Shown: in pieces, positions 27,625-36,315 of the stretch
How the letters are laid out: the number at the start of each line of letters is the position of its first letter
Numbering within the stretch: position 1 is the first letter of the stretch
From: Planctomycetota bacterium
GTDB taxonomy: Bacteria; Planctomycetota; UBA11346
Assembly (NCBI GenBank): GCA_013816485.1
Contig: JACDEI010000019.1
Coordinates: forward strand, 1 to 64,000
Length of the DNA: 64,000 bases
Reading direction: 5' to 3'
Program-made: the position numbers and the translations under genes
Notes under the pieces: generated by a model
Told to the model about the DNA's origin: nothing
What the model saw: the letters and a program-made list of their open reading frames with translations, nothing else
The model's database searches: none

Positions 27625-28911
27625 TCACAGGCGTCGGAGGGTGACCGTAGGCTTGAGGGTCAGCCCGCTCTGATCGATGGCATGGATGGCAGCAAAGAAG
27701 TCGGCGCTCTTCAGGGGGTGGGTACTGACCTCGATAAGCGCCTGTCCGCTCTGGTTCGGCGTCCCCTGGTGAATGTTCAGGACGCTGACCCCCTGTTTGC
27801 TCAGAAGCCCGGTGATGCCTGCTAGGACGCCCGGTTTATCAGCGACGATGAAACGTGCGTAGCTGCTGGTCACCTCGTCGCTTTCTGGCAGCAACGGAAC
27901 GGCGTGTGCGCTGGTGAAGAACTGGAAACGGCTTGCCGTGGCGAGGTAACGCCCAGTGCACACATCCACCACATCAGCCAGGACAGCACTCGCGGTCGGC
28001 AGCGCGCCCGCGCCCTGACCAACTAAGAGGGTAGGACCAGCGGCGCTCCCATGCACGTAAATGCCATTGTAGTTTTTATTGACCGATGCGAGGGGGTGGT
28101 CGATGGGGATCAGCGTCGGCGCCACGCGCAACTCCAAGCCGCGTGTACTCGGCTTGGCCACCGCCAGCAGCTTGATGCACGCTCCCATGGTCCGGGCCGA
28201 TTCGATGTCCTGGGCGGTGAGCTTATCGATGCCCTCGCAGCGCAGTTCAGCTAGGGGGATGCGACCATGAAAGGCGATGCGCGCCAGGATCGCCAGCTTG
28301 TGGGCGGTATCGGTGCCATTGACGTCCAGGGTTGGATCAGCCTCGGCATAGCCTAGCTCCTGCGCCTCCGTGAGGGCGGCACCGTAGTCCTTCCCGTCCT
28401 CGGTCATGCGGGTGAGAATGTAGTTACACGTCCCGTTGAGGATGGCGTAGATGCCCTCGATGCGGTTGGCGACTAAGCCGTCGCGCAGGGCGGCGATGAT
28501 CGGGATGCCGCCCGCGACCGCGGCCTCGAAGGCGATGGTCACCTGATGTTTGGCTGCCAGGGCGAACAGTTCGTCGCCATGTTCAGCGAGCAGCGCCTTG
28601 TTGGCGGTGACAATGTGTTTCCCGGCTTTCAGGCACGCCACGCAGAGGTCCTTGGCCGCGGTGGTGCCACCGACCAGGTGGATAACGGTGCGGATATCCG
28701 GGTCGTTCAGCAGCACGTCGACGCGATCGGTGATGGTCGCGGATGCCGGCTTTTGCCCGCGATCGCGCGCAGGCGTGCGCGTGACGATGGTCTTGAGGTA
28801 CAGATCGAGCCCACAGCGCTCACGAAACAACGCGGCATCGCGCGTGAGGATGTCCACGACTCCGCCGCCAACCGTACCCCAGCCGATCAGCCCCAATGCA
28901 CAACGCTCCAT
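27625..28911 (-). CDS. hom: Homoserine dehydrogenase
   Basis: The 428-residue enzyme reduces aspartate semialdehyde to homoserine on the way to threonine and methionine. It has an N-terminal Rossmann motif (GLIGWGTVGGGVV, residues about 7-19), the NANK-type segment HIVTANKALL, catalytic region LNGTCNYILTRM with DPTLDVNGTDTAHKL, and a C-terminal ACT domain (YARFIVADKPGVLAGI), where threonine usually inhibits. The ATG at 28911 fits the family start with AGGAG somewhat distant. parS site 2 abuts the stop codon. Confidence 0.95.
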   Translation of the reverse strand: MERCALGLIGWGTVGGGVVDILTRDAALFRERCGLDLYLKTIVTRTPARDRGQKPASATITDRVDVLLNDPDIRTVIHLVGGTTAAKDLCVACLKAGKHIVTANKALLAEHGDELFALAAKHQVTIAFEAAVAGGIPIIAALRDGLVANRIEGIYAILNGTCNYILTRMTEDGKDYGAALTEAQELGYAEADPTLDVNGTDTAHKLAILARIAFHGRIPLAELRCEGIDKLTAQDIESARTMGACIKLLAVAKPSTRGLELRVAPTLIPIDHPLASVNKNYNGIYVHGSAAGPTLLVGQGAGALPTASAVLADVVDVCTGRYLATASRFQFFTSAHAVPLLPESDEVTSSYARFIVADKPGVLAGITGLLSKQGVSVLNIHQGTPNQSGQALIEVSTHPLKSADFFAAIHAIDQSGLTLKPTVTLRRL

Positions 28912-29100
28912 GTGACCTTGCTCCTGCCCGGGTGATCCTGGGTGGGGGCATGGTGTCGCGTCAGAGGGGGAGGCAAGCCGGCCACGGTCGAGTGGGCGCG
29001 TGAGGTCGGAGGCAGGCGCTGGACCGTTGTGGTGTTGCGGCAACGGCGGGAGCGTAGCCACGAAGTCTGGTTTCGTGCGGTTTTTACCGCTGTTTGGCGA

Positions 29101-29706
29101 TCAGGCGCGATACCCCGTCGGCCATTGCCCAATGCATTCGCGGTACAAGTGCGCGGTCATGGCCACATTGAGGCCGACCACGGTGTCCCAAGCACCCTGC
29201 AAGGTCGTCACGAAACGATCACCGGTCTCCTGAATGGCATACGCACCCGCACGTCCCTCGCTCTCCCCGGAGCCGACATAGGCCTCGATCTCCTGCCGGT
29301 TCATCGCTCGCATGGTCACGTGGGTGGTGGCGATCTCGCAGGCCTCGTGACGAAGACCATCGTCGACACGTCGGCAGCAATGGCCGGTGTGGACCGCGTG
29401 GGTGGTGCCCTGGAGCAGGCTGAGAATGCGCACGGCATCCGCGCGGTCGGCGGGTTTGCCGAAGATCCGCCCTCCCAGCGCCACCACGGTGTCGGCACCC
29501 AGAACCACGACGGGTTTGTCCGCGCGTTGATCCATGCTCAGCACCGCCCCGGCGGCCTTGGCCCGCGCGCGTTCGCGTGCCAGCACCAGCGGATCGGAGA
29601 AATCCACCGTTTCCTCATCGCAGGTCGAATCGACCACGGTGAACGTGATGCCTGCCCGGGTCAGCAGCACGGCGCGTTGGGGACTCCGGCTGGCGAGGTA
29701 GAGCAC
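29101..29706 (-). CDS. maf: Maf-like nucleoside triphosphate pyrophosphatase
   Basis: The product (201 residues from the GTG at 29706) hydrolyses non-canonical nucleoside triphosphates in the Maf/YhdE family. Motifs: LASRSPQR near the N-terminus, the KA-containing helix, VVLGADTVV, GKPADRADAVRIL, and the C-terminal GRAGAYAIQ with VVGLN. Longer in-frame readings upstream overlap the divergent hemL and were rejected. The GTG start is an inference from family alignment. It was named from a septum-formation effect in Bacillus; here the housekeeping role is more likely. Confidence 0.88.
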   Translation of the reverse strand: MLYLASRSPQRAVLLTRAGITFTVVDSTCDEETVDFSDPLVLARERARAKAAGAVLSMDQRADKPVVVLGADTVVALGGRIFGKPADRADAVRILSLLQGTTHAVHTGHCCRRVDDGLRHEACEIATTHVTMRAMNRQEIEAYVGSGESEGRAGAYAIQETGDRFVTTLQGAWDTVVGLNVAMTAHLYRECIGQWPTGYRA

Positions 29707-29809
29707 GCATTTAACGCTAGGTTGGCCAACGATCTCCCGCAAGTCGGGCGTGTGGTTGCGCGACCTGGTTGGACCTTGCGTGCGGGGCGTGCGGCGCCAC
29801 GACGCCACC

Positions 29810-31099
29810 ATGCCCATGCTCGCCGGCCCCCGTTCGCGTCGTCTGTTCACCGCTGCCAAGCGCGTCATTCCTGGGGGGGTCAACTCTCCGGTGCGCGCCT
29901 TCAAACGCCTGGGCGGTCAACCGCTGGTGTTGGTCAAAGGTGCCGGAGCCTGGGTCGAGGACGCCGATGGCCGGCGCTATGTCGACTACGTGTTGAGCTG
30001 GGGCCCGCTGCTGCATGGCCATGCGCATCCGCAGGTGGTGAAGGCGGTCCAGCGTGCGGCCGAACGCGGGCTCGGATTTGGTGCGCCGACGCCAGCCGAA
30101 GCCGAGATGGCTGCATTGTTGTGCCGCGCCCTGCCGAGCATGGATCAGGTTCGCCTCGTCAGTTCGGGCACCGAGGCGACCATGAGCGCGCTGCGCCTTG
30201 CACGCGCGGCCACCGGACGTGACCTCATCATCAAATGTGATGGCTGTTACCACGGCCACGCCGATCACTTGCTGGTCGCGGCCGGCAGTGGTTGTGCCAC
30301 GCTCAATCAGCCGGATTCCACCGGTGTTCCCGCCGCGTTCGCGGCCCTGACGCTGTCCGTTCCCTACAATGATCTGAAGGCCACCGAGCAGGTCTTCCGC
30401 CGTCATCGTGGCCGCATCGCCGCGCTGATCATCGAACCCGTGGCGGGCAACATGGGTCTGGTGCTGCCGGACCCTGGGTACCTCGCTGGGCTCAGAAAAC
30501 TCTGCACCACGCATGGCGCGCTGTTGGTTTTCGATGAGGTGATGACCGGCTTCCGCACCGCGTGGGGTGGCTACCAACGCGTCTGCGATGTCCGTCCCGA
30601 CCTCACCACCCTCGGCAAGGTCATCGGCGGTGGGCTGCCGGTGGCGGCGTATGGCGGTCGTCGCGAGATCATGGCCCACCTCGCGCCGCTCGGTGGCTGC
30701 TACCAAGCGGGCACCTTGAGCGGCAATCCCGTCGCGTTGGCAGCTGGTTTGGCCAATCTGCGGCTGGCGGCGAAATCCGGCTTCTACGGACGTCAGGCCC
30801 GCCAAGTGACCAAACTCATCGTCGGCCTGCGCGATCTCGCCAATCGTCGCGGCATTCCGCTTCAATTGTCGCAGGCGGGTACGATGTGGGGCTTCTTCTT
30901 CAGCGACCATCCGGTTCGTTCATTCGCCGACGCCCTCGCCAGTGATACGCAGCGCTGGAAAACCTTCTGTCTGGCCATGTTCCGCCAGGGCGTCTATCTG
31001 GCACCGAGCCCCTTCGAAGCGGCCTTCTGGTCGAGCGCTCATCATGAGGCGGAGATCCGCCACACCCTGGCGGCGGCATCTGTCGCATTCGACAGGTGA
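29810..31099 (+). CDS. hemL: Glutamate-1-semialdehyde 2,1-aminomutase
   Basis: This 429-residue PLP enzyme makes 5-aminolevulinate in the C5 haem pathway. It begins with the family opening (FTAAKRVIPGGVNSPVRAF). It has SSGTEATMSALRLAR, YHGHADHLLVAAGSG, DEVMTGFR, and the PLP lysine in TLGKVIGGGLPVAAYGG. Length and motifs are normal. ATG 29810 has another ATG two codons on; either may be used. It is divergent from maf. A 7-bp stem (31102-31131) without T tract follows the stop. Confidence 0.95.
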   Translation: MPMLAGPRSRRLFTAAKRVIPGGVNSPVRAFKRLGGQPLVLVKGAGAWVEDADGRRYVDYVLSWGPLLHGHAHPQVVKAVQRAAERGLGFGAPTPAEAEMAALLCRALPSMDQVRLVSSGTEATMSALRLARAATGRDLIIKCDGCYHGHADHLLVAAGSGCATLNQPDSTGVPAAFAALTLSVPYNDLKATEQVFRRHRGRIAALIIEPVAGNMGLVLPDPGYLAGLRKLCTTHGALLVFDEVMTGFRTAWGGYQRVCDVRPDLTTLGKVIGGGLPVAAYGGRREIMAHLAPLGGCYQAGTLSGNPVALAAGLANLRLAAKSGFYGRQARQVTKLIVGLRDLANRRGIPLQLSQAGTMWGFFFSDHPVRSFADALASDTQRWKTFCLAMFRQGVYLAPSPFEAAFWSSAHHEAEIRHTLAAASVAFDR

Positions 31100-31263
31100 G
31101 TCCGCCAGGAACGCGCAAGTATTGCTGGCGGTCTGAGACGGGCTGGTTAGCCTCAGCGCGTGATCTCTCGCCGCATCCGTGTGGCAGAAACACCGCTGCC
31201 TCAGCTTTGCTCATCTTTCTTCGTAGCCTACACCCGCGTTCGGACACCCATCTCAACAACACC

Positions 31264-32052
31264 ATGAGCCATCAACCGCCATCATCCACCGTCTTGCCCG
31301 TGAGGGGCGGTCATGCTCCGGTAGAGCTTACCATCCGCCGTGGTTTGAGCCTCATCGAAGTTTTGATCTCGGTCGCTATTTTGGCGACGGTGTTGACGGT
31401 GTTGGCAGGAAATGTTTTCACCCTGAGCGTCGTCCGTCAGGTGGCCAAGGAAGAAGCCATCGTCCAGGAGGTGTTGACCAACCTGATCGAACGTGTCCAA
31501 GGGGAAAATCTGGCCAACCTGGGATCGCGCAACAGCAGCCAGAGCCACCTGAACGCTTGGTCGTGGCATCGTCGGGTGCAGCCACGGTGGCCGGAAACCA
31601 CTTTGGGTGTGATTCCGCCGATGACCGAGGAGACGCCGACCGCTCCCGTTCCCGCGATCGCCGACGACACCAATGTCCAGCCCTTTACCAATTACCTGCT
31701 GCCGGTCTACGATAGCTCGGTGCCACCGCGCCTGATCTCGCCGGGTCTGTTGGCGCAACGGTCGGGCATCCGCGACCTCCGGGTCTACCTCGAATACTAC
31801 CGTCAGAATGTCATCCTCTCGGCGATGCTCGATGCGACCGAGCCCCACCGTACCTGGAAGGAGATCACCGAAGGCACCGGTGCTTACGCCGGACGCAACG
31901 ATCTCCTCTACCCCGATGATCTTGACGGTGACAATGCCATGAACTTGGCGCAGGAAACCAATGCCGCCGTCATCATCCGCGCGGTGGTCATCTGGACTTC
32001 CCGTGATGGTGGCATCAGGACACGCGAATTGACCTTGGCGAGGCGCCAATGA
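31264..32052 (+). CDS. Prepilin-type minor pilin, PilV/GspI-like
   Basis: The 262-residue product has a prepilin cleavage site (RRG/LSLIEV, residues about 26-32) after a long leader, then the hydrophobic helix VLISVAILATVLTVLAG. The remainder is a soluble domain with no recognised family. The GLSLIEVL pattern is typical of PilV or GspI minor pilins. The leader of about 27 residues is longer than usual, so a later start is possible. It overlaps the next gene by four bases (ATGA) and begins a three-gene operon. Confidence 0.82.
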   Translation: MSHQPPSSTVLPVRGGHAPVELTIRRGLSLIEVLISVAILATVLTVLAGNVFTLSVVRQVAKEEAIVQEVLTNLIERVQGENLANLGSRNSSQSHLNAWSWHRRVQPRWPETTLGVIPPMTEETPTAPVPAIADDTNVQPFTNYLLPVYDSSVPPRLISPGLLAQRSGIRDLRVYLEYYRQNVILSAMLDATEPHRTWKEITEGTGAYAGRNDLLYPDDLDGDNAMNLAQETNAAVIIRAVVIWTSRDGGIRTRELTLARRQ

Positions 32053-33092
32053 CGCATTCCAGCCCGCGTACACCGCTCGCCGGTTTTAGCCTGATGGAGG
32101 TCATCATCTCCCTGGGCATCTTTTTCGCGTTGATGGCCGGCATCATGCAGGCGCTGATCAGCACGCGCAATTTCGTCGGTGAGGATGAGATCCGCAACGA
32201 TCAGGATCTCGAAGCGCTGCGGATCATGCGCGAATTTGCGGGCGACATCGGCAACTCAGCGTGGTTCCTCAATCCTCCGAGTACCAATACGAATCCGAAC
32301 AGTCCGGAACCACGGCTGCTGACACCCACGACCTATCCCAACGTCGGCAAAGGCCCGGCCGCGGTGAATCGCGGCACGACCGACTGGGGCGACCAATTGG
32401 ATTTCGTCAAGCTACGCTTGAAGAACAGCACCTGGCTGTCGCCCCATGAAATGCGTTCCGACCCGGTCGAGAAAGCGAAGATCAACCTGACCCAGAACGC
32501 CGCTGCCGGCATGAACGAGATCTTCGAGGCTCCGACCCTGACCTCGTTGATCGCCAACCCGGATTGGCGGCCGGGGGACGACGATTCGGTTGCCTTCGTC
32601 TGGCCGGTGTTCGAAGCGGCGGTGGCGCCCCTCACCTTCCAGGAGAACTTCTCCTTCAGCACGCCCGGACGCAGTCCGCGCCTGTACCGTTACATTGTCC
32701 GCGCCCAGCCGGGTACCCGCAACGGACGCTTGGTGCGTCAATACAGCAACGGTCCGGGGACGAATTACGCAGCGATCATGGAACTCGCGACACAAATCTC
32801 CAGCATCGGTGAGGTCATCAGCCCGCCACCGGTGGTGGCGGGTCCCAATCCGTGGGTCGATGACATCATTCTCACCGACCAGGTGAAAGCGACCAACGAT
32901 CCGGACTATCCGGAGCTCATCGGCACTCCCGGAATCCGCTTTGATACCTTTCTCACCGATTCCTCGGTGACCATCAATGAAGTACGGGTACGCGTCATCC
33001 TGGTGCGCCAGGGCGGCGTGCAGACCGGAGGAACCCGCATGATTCGCACCATGCAGACCGCCTTTGCCATGCGCAGCGTGACGTTCTTCTGA
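32049..33092 (+). CDS. Prepilin-type minor pilin, PilW/GspJ-like
   Basis: The 347-residue protein has the prepilin motif LAG/FSLMEV (residues about 11-17) and a hydrophobic helix (IISLGIFFALMAGIMQAL). The soluble part contains a conserved-looking RVRVILVRQGG segment near the C-terminus. The order after a PilV-like gene and before a PilX-like gene resembles minor-pilin operons (fimT-pilV-W-X-Y1). Its start overlaps the upstream stop. The stop codon lies within a 12-base tandem repeat. Confidence 0.82.
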   Translation: MTHSSPRTPLAGFSLMEVIISLGIFFALMAGIMQALISTRNFVGEDEIRNDQDLEALRIMREFAGDIGNSAWFLNPPSTNTNPNSPEPRLLTPTTYPNVGKGPAAVNRGTTDWGDQLDFVKLRLKNSTWLSPHEMRSDPVEKAKINLTQNAAAGMNEIFEAPTLTSLIANPDWRPGDDDSVAFVWPVFEAAVAPLTFQENFSFSTPGRSPRLYRYIVRAQPGTRNGRLVRQYSNGPGTNYAAIMELATQISSIGEVISPPPVVAGPNPWVDDIILTDQVKATNDPDYPELIGTPGIRFDTFLTDSSVTINEVRVRVILVRQGGVQTGGTRMIRTMQTAFAMRSVTFF

Positions 33093-33130
33093 GCTCTCTT
33101 CTGAGCTCTCTTCTGAACTTTTTCTGAACC
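33087..33130 (+). repeat. 12-base direct repeat array 9 across a stop codon
   Basis: TTCTGAGCTCTC occurs twice (33087-33110) followed by two diverged units (TTCTGAACTTTT and TTCTGAACC). The first unit contains the TGA stop of the PilW-like gene. No inverted partner is visible nearby. Confidence 0.85.
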
Positions 33131-33154
33131 ACTGATTCAACGAGGTTCACTCCC

Positions 33155-36100
33155 ATGACTACCAGCAACACCCACGTCTTCGCCTGGCCCCGTCGCGGCA
33201 ATGCCCTGGTGGCGACCCTGATCATCTCGGCAACGGTCGGACTGGTGCTCAACCTGTCTTCCGAGCGCTTGCAGGGACTCCAGGCATCGTCGTCCACCGA
33301 TCACGCCAAGCTCGAAGCGCGCCTGGCCGCCGAGTCGCTGGCGGCGATCATCGAAGGCCGTCTGCGTGAACGCGGTGCGGAAGACACCGCGTTCCTGACC
33401 AAACGGCTCGATGCTTCTGGCCCGACCACGTACGGGTCGTCGCTGGAGATCGCTGGTTACGCCAACAGCACCGACACCACCACGCGCGGCATCCGCATCG
33501 GCAACTGCATGGTGTGGTGGCGTGTCGAACCGGTGAAGGTGTGGTCGGAGACCGTGAAGGAACTGAGCGCGACCGCCGACGGTCTCTACGCCATCAACCC
33601 CAACATGGATGACCAGAACGCATCACTGGACGCGCGCTACAAAGCGGCGGTCGCCTCAGATAGTTTGATGTTCAAGGACAATGACCGCAACTTCCTCTTC
33701 CGCATCGTCACGGAAGCGTACTCGCTCAAAGACCCCACCTACATCTACAACGTGAGCAACCCGGGATACAATCCGCGCAACAACGCGGAGCTGCGCAAGG
33801 CTTCCGCGCAGGCCTCACGCGTGGTGCAGTACACGCTGGTCAACCTCTTCGAGTACGCGATCTTCTACGCTGCCGAAGGCACCACCGGTGACCTGGAGTT
33901 CTGGCAAGGCACCGGCATGGCGGTGAAGGGTCGGGTGCACAGCAATGGTGCCATCTACATCGGTGGCGGCGGCCAAGCCTACATGAGCAACCAGTTCCAC
34001 TCGGCGGCGAGCGGCAACGGTGGTCTGTCGATCGGCAGCGCCACCGAACCGACCACGGTCACGGCGGTTGACGGCGTTTACCGCATGCGCAAGCCGGCCA
34101 ACTATGTGTCGGTGATCAAGAACATGCATCCGCAGGCGTATTTCGATCCGTATAAAGTGCCGACTATCGGCCTGGGTGGCGAATTGAACCTCAACGGCGA
34201 TACGCCGAGCGACGGCCGCCACACCATTAACGGTCGGGTCTTCACCTCGGCCAACGACAGCCGCTCGACCGCGATCGACAATCGCATGCTGAATGACTTT
34301 GGTCGTCGCGTGTCGGACAAATTCACCGGAACCAAGGTGGTGCAGTCGCTCGCCAATGTGCCCAAGTTCAAGGGGCGTCCGCTGGAACCAGATCTTCTCG
34401 GCGGGCTCGACGACACCCTGTTCGGTGATCCGACCATGCCGATCGTCCTGGCCAACCTGAGCCTGAATCAGGCGCATCCGGATTTCGGCGGCAGAGGCGC
34501 TCCGCTCTACTACAGCAGCGACCCGCGGGCGACGAACACACCGGGCCTCACCTTCGCCCCGGCCTTGGCCTGGGGCGGGAATCCCGACGCGGCCCGGGTT
34601 TCGGCCTACAACCTCCCGCTCTTCCGTCAGGACGACAAGATGGAGCGGCGCCTGGACATCCACAACCCGGGGACGCTCGTCGAACTGGCGCAGGATTCCA
34701 ACGACACCGAGGCCGATTTCACCACCGGCACCAGGACCATCCTGCTGCACAACCAGTTGCGCATCGACTCGAAGACCAACCGCACGGGTCTGGTCATCCG
34801 CGAACGCAGGATTCCACGAGCTCCGAGCGTCGCATTCCCTGCCGCCCATCCGTTCCCCACCGTCGGCGGTTTCCCCGACGCTCCGACGGCAATCCAATTG
34901 GCGGCGATGCGGGACTACCTGATCGAACAATACCAGGTGCGCTTCTACGGTGCCGACATCACCGATGAGTTCTTCGCCGACCTGACCAAGGTGGCAGCCA
35001 CCGGCAACATGGCACCGTGCACCACCAAGGCGCAGGCGATCGTCACCGAGGACTTCTTCATCAACCGGCGCGAATCCAACTTCATGGGCATGTTCTTCGC
35101 TCAGAACATGAACGATTATCGGATCAATCTCATCACCCTCAACCTGCGGCGCATCCAGGAGTTCCTCGCCAATTCCCGGATGAGCGACCTGGGCATCACC
35201 AGTGCCGCCGTCGCCAGCAATCTGGCCAAGCAGCACTTCAACGGCGTGGTCTACATCCATCGCACCCGGCGTTCGCAGACCTTCCATCCGCTCGACCGCA
35301 CCCGTTGGTGGTTCAACACCACCGTTCGCGCGGATTTCAACCCGCCAGCGCAGGTCGCCTTGCCGGGCGGGATCGCCGCTGGCGCGCGGGAAAAGGACGG
35401 CCCGATCGAATCCTTCCATGCAGGCGTGCGCGTGCGCGGTGGTCTGGTCGCCGATGGCGCGAACCGCGACCACATGGCGTCGGTCAACTGGCAGCACGAC
35501 ACCGACAACGACGGTCTGCCCAACACCATGCCGCTGGGCACCAGCAAGATGACCATCATCACGCCGAATCCGATGTACCTGTGGGGCGACATCAACACCA
35601 CGCCGTACTCCGACGGGACCAAGAACCAGCGTGTGCCGTTCGCGGTGTTCGCCGATTCCATGACCCTGTTGTCGGCCAGGTGGAGTGACGCGAGCGTCAA
35701 CGCCTACAACGTCGGAACTCCCCGTCCCTTTGCGACCCACACCTCCTACGTCACGTCCTTCGTCATCAACAACATGCCGTGTCGCGAATGGAACGCGGTC
35801 TCGGAAGGCAGCGGCGCGGTTGCCAACGTCTGTCGTTTCCTCGAAAACTGGGGCGGTGGCGGAAATCCGGGCGGTGTGTGGCCGCTGCCACTGAAGAACA
35901 TGCCGGAGCATCCGGGCGGCATGCCGCGTCCGCCGACTTACGGTGGTCAGGTGGTGTTCACCTTCATGGGCAGTCTGGTGGTGATGAACGAGCAACGTTA
36001 TGGGCGCGGCGTCCTGGGTGCCGGCAGCACCAATCTGAACGACACCAGCTTCTATAGCCCGCCGTTCCGCAACCTGGCCTACAACACCGACCTCAAGCTG

Positions 36101-36181
36101 GCAGCCGGTCAGCCGCCGGAAGCGTTGCGTGCGCTGGAGACCACCCGCGTGGTCAGCACGGTGAACATGTTCGACAACTGA
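33155..36181 (+). CDS. Very large PilX-like surface protein
   Basis: The 1008-residue product has one N-terminal membrane helix (residues about 16-35; RRGNALVATLIISATVGLVL), resembling the start of PilX, which also lacks the canonical FTLIE motif, and then about 970 extracytoplasmic residues rich in asparagine, threonine and glycine. Known PilX proteins are near 200 residues, so nearly all of it is new. I recognise no adhesin domain; the central and C-terminal parts contain beta-rich and glycine-rich stretches (GGGGNPGGVWP). It is third in an operon with two minor-pilin genes and is followed by a good terminator. It may combine PilX and PilY1-like tip functions; that is inference. Confidence 0.7.
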   Translation: MTTSNTHVFAWPRRGNALVATLIISATVGLVLNLSSERLQGLQASSSTDHAKLEARLAAESLAAIIEGRLRERGAEDTAFLTKRLDASGPTTYGSSLEIAGYANSTDTTTRGIRIGNCMVWWRVEPVKVWSETVKELSATADGLYAINPNMDDQNASLDARYKAAVASDSLMFKDNDRNFLFRIVTEAYSLKDPTYIYNVSNPGYNPRNNAELRKASAQASRVVQYTLVNLFEYAIFYAAEGTTGDLEFWQGTGMAVKGRVHSNGAIYIGGGGQAYMSNQFHSAASGNGGLSIGSATEPTTVTAVDGVYRMRKPANYVSVIKNMHPQAYFDPYKVPTIGLGGELNLNGDTPSDGRHTINGRVFTSANDSRSTAIDNRMLNDFGRRVSDKFTGTKVVQSLANVPKFKGRPLEPDLLGGLDDTLFGDPTMPIVLANLSLNQAHPDFGGRGAPLYYSSDPRATNTPGLTFAPALAWGGNPDAARVSAYNLPLFRQDDKMERRLDIHNPGTLVELAQDSNDTEADFTTGTRTILLHNQLRIDSKTNRTGLVIRERRIPRAPSVAFPAAHPFPTVGGFPDAPTAIQLAAMRDYLIEQYQVRFYGADITDEFFADLTKVAATGNMAPCTTKAQAIVTEDFFINRRESNFMGMFFAQNMNDYRINLITLNLRRIQEFLANSRMSDLGITSAAVASNLAKQHFNGVVYIHRTRRSQTFHPLDRTRWWFNTTVRADFNPPAQVALPGGIAAGAREKDGPIESFHAGVRVRGGLVADGANRDHMASVNWQHDTDNDGLPNTMPLGTSKMTIITPNPMYLWGDINTTPYSDGTKNQRVPFAVFADSMTLLSARWSDASVNAYNVGTPRPFATHTSYVTSFVINNMPCREWNAVSEGSGAVANVCRFLENWGGGGNPGGVWPLPLKNMPEHPGGMPRPPTYGGQVVFTFMGSLVVMNEQRYGRGVLGAGSTNLNDTSFYSPPFRNLAYNTDLKLAAGQPPEALRALETTRVVSTVNMFDN

Positions 36182-36210
36182 CGACCTGCCAAGTCAGGTT
36201 GTGAGCGGAT

Positions 36211-36240
36211 ATGGGCGGGGTTCACCCCGCCCATTTCCTT
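36211..36240 (+). terminator. Terminator of the pilus operon
   Basis: A perfect 10-bp stem (ATGGGCGGGG / CCCCGCCCAT) with a four-base loop is followed by TTCCTTTTG, 29 bases after the stop of the 1008-residue gene. Confidence 0.85.
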
Positions 36241-36315
36241 TTGCGTGTGGGTGCTAGCGTACGCGCCCTTCCCTGACGGGCGTCGATTCCGGATGCCCGC
36301 TTCCGGAGTACGCGC

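Noticed and set aside
33815-35995. A 726-codon open frame antisense to the giant PilX-like gene
   Set aside because: It is a mirror frame caused by high GC in third positions. Its product is histidine- and arginine-rich with no motifs, whereas the plus-strand gene has an operon context and a membrane helix.
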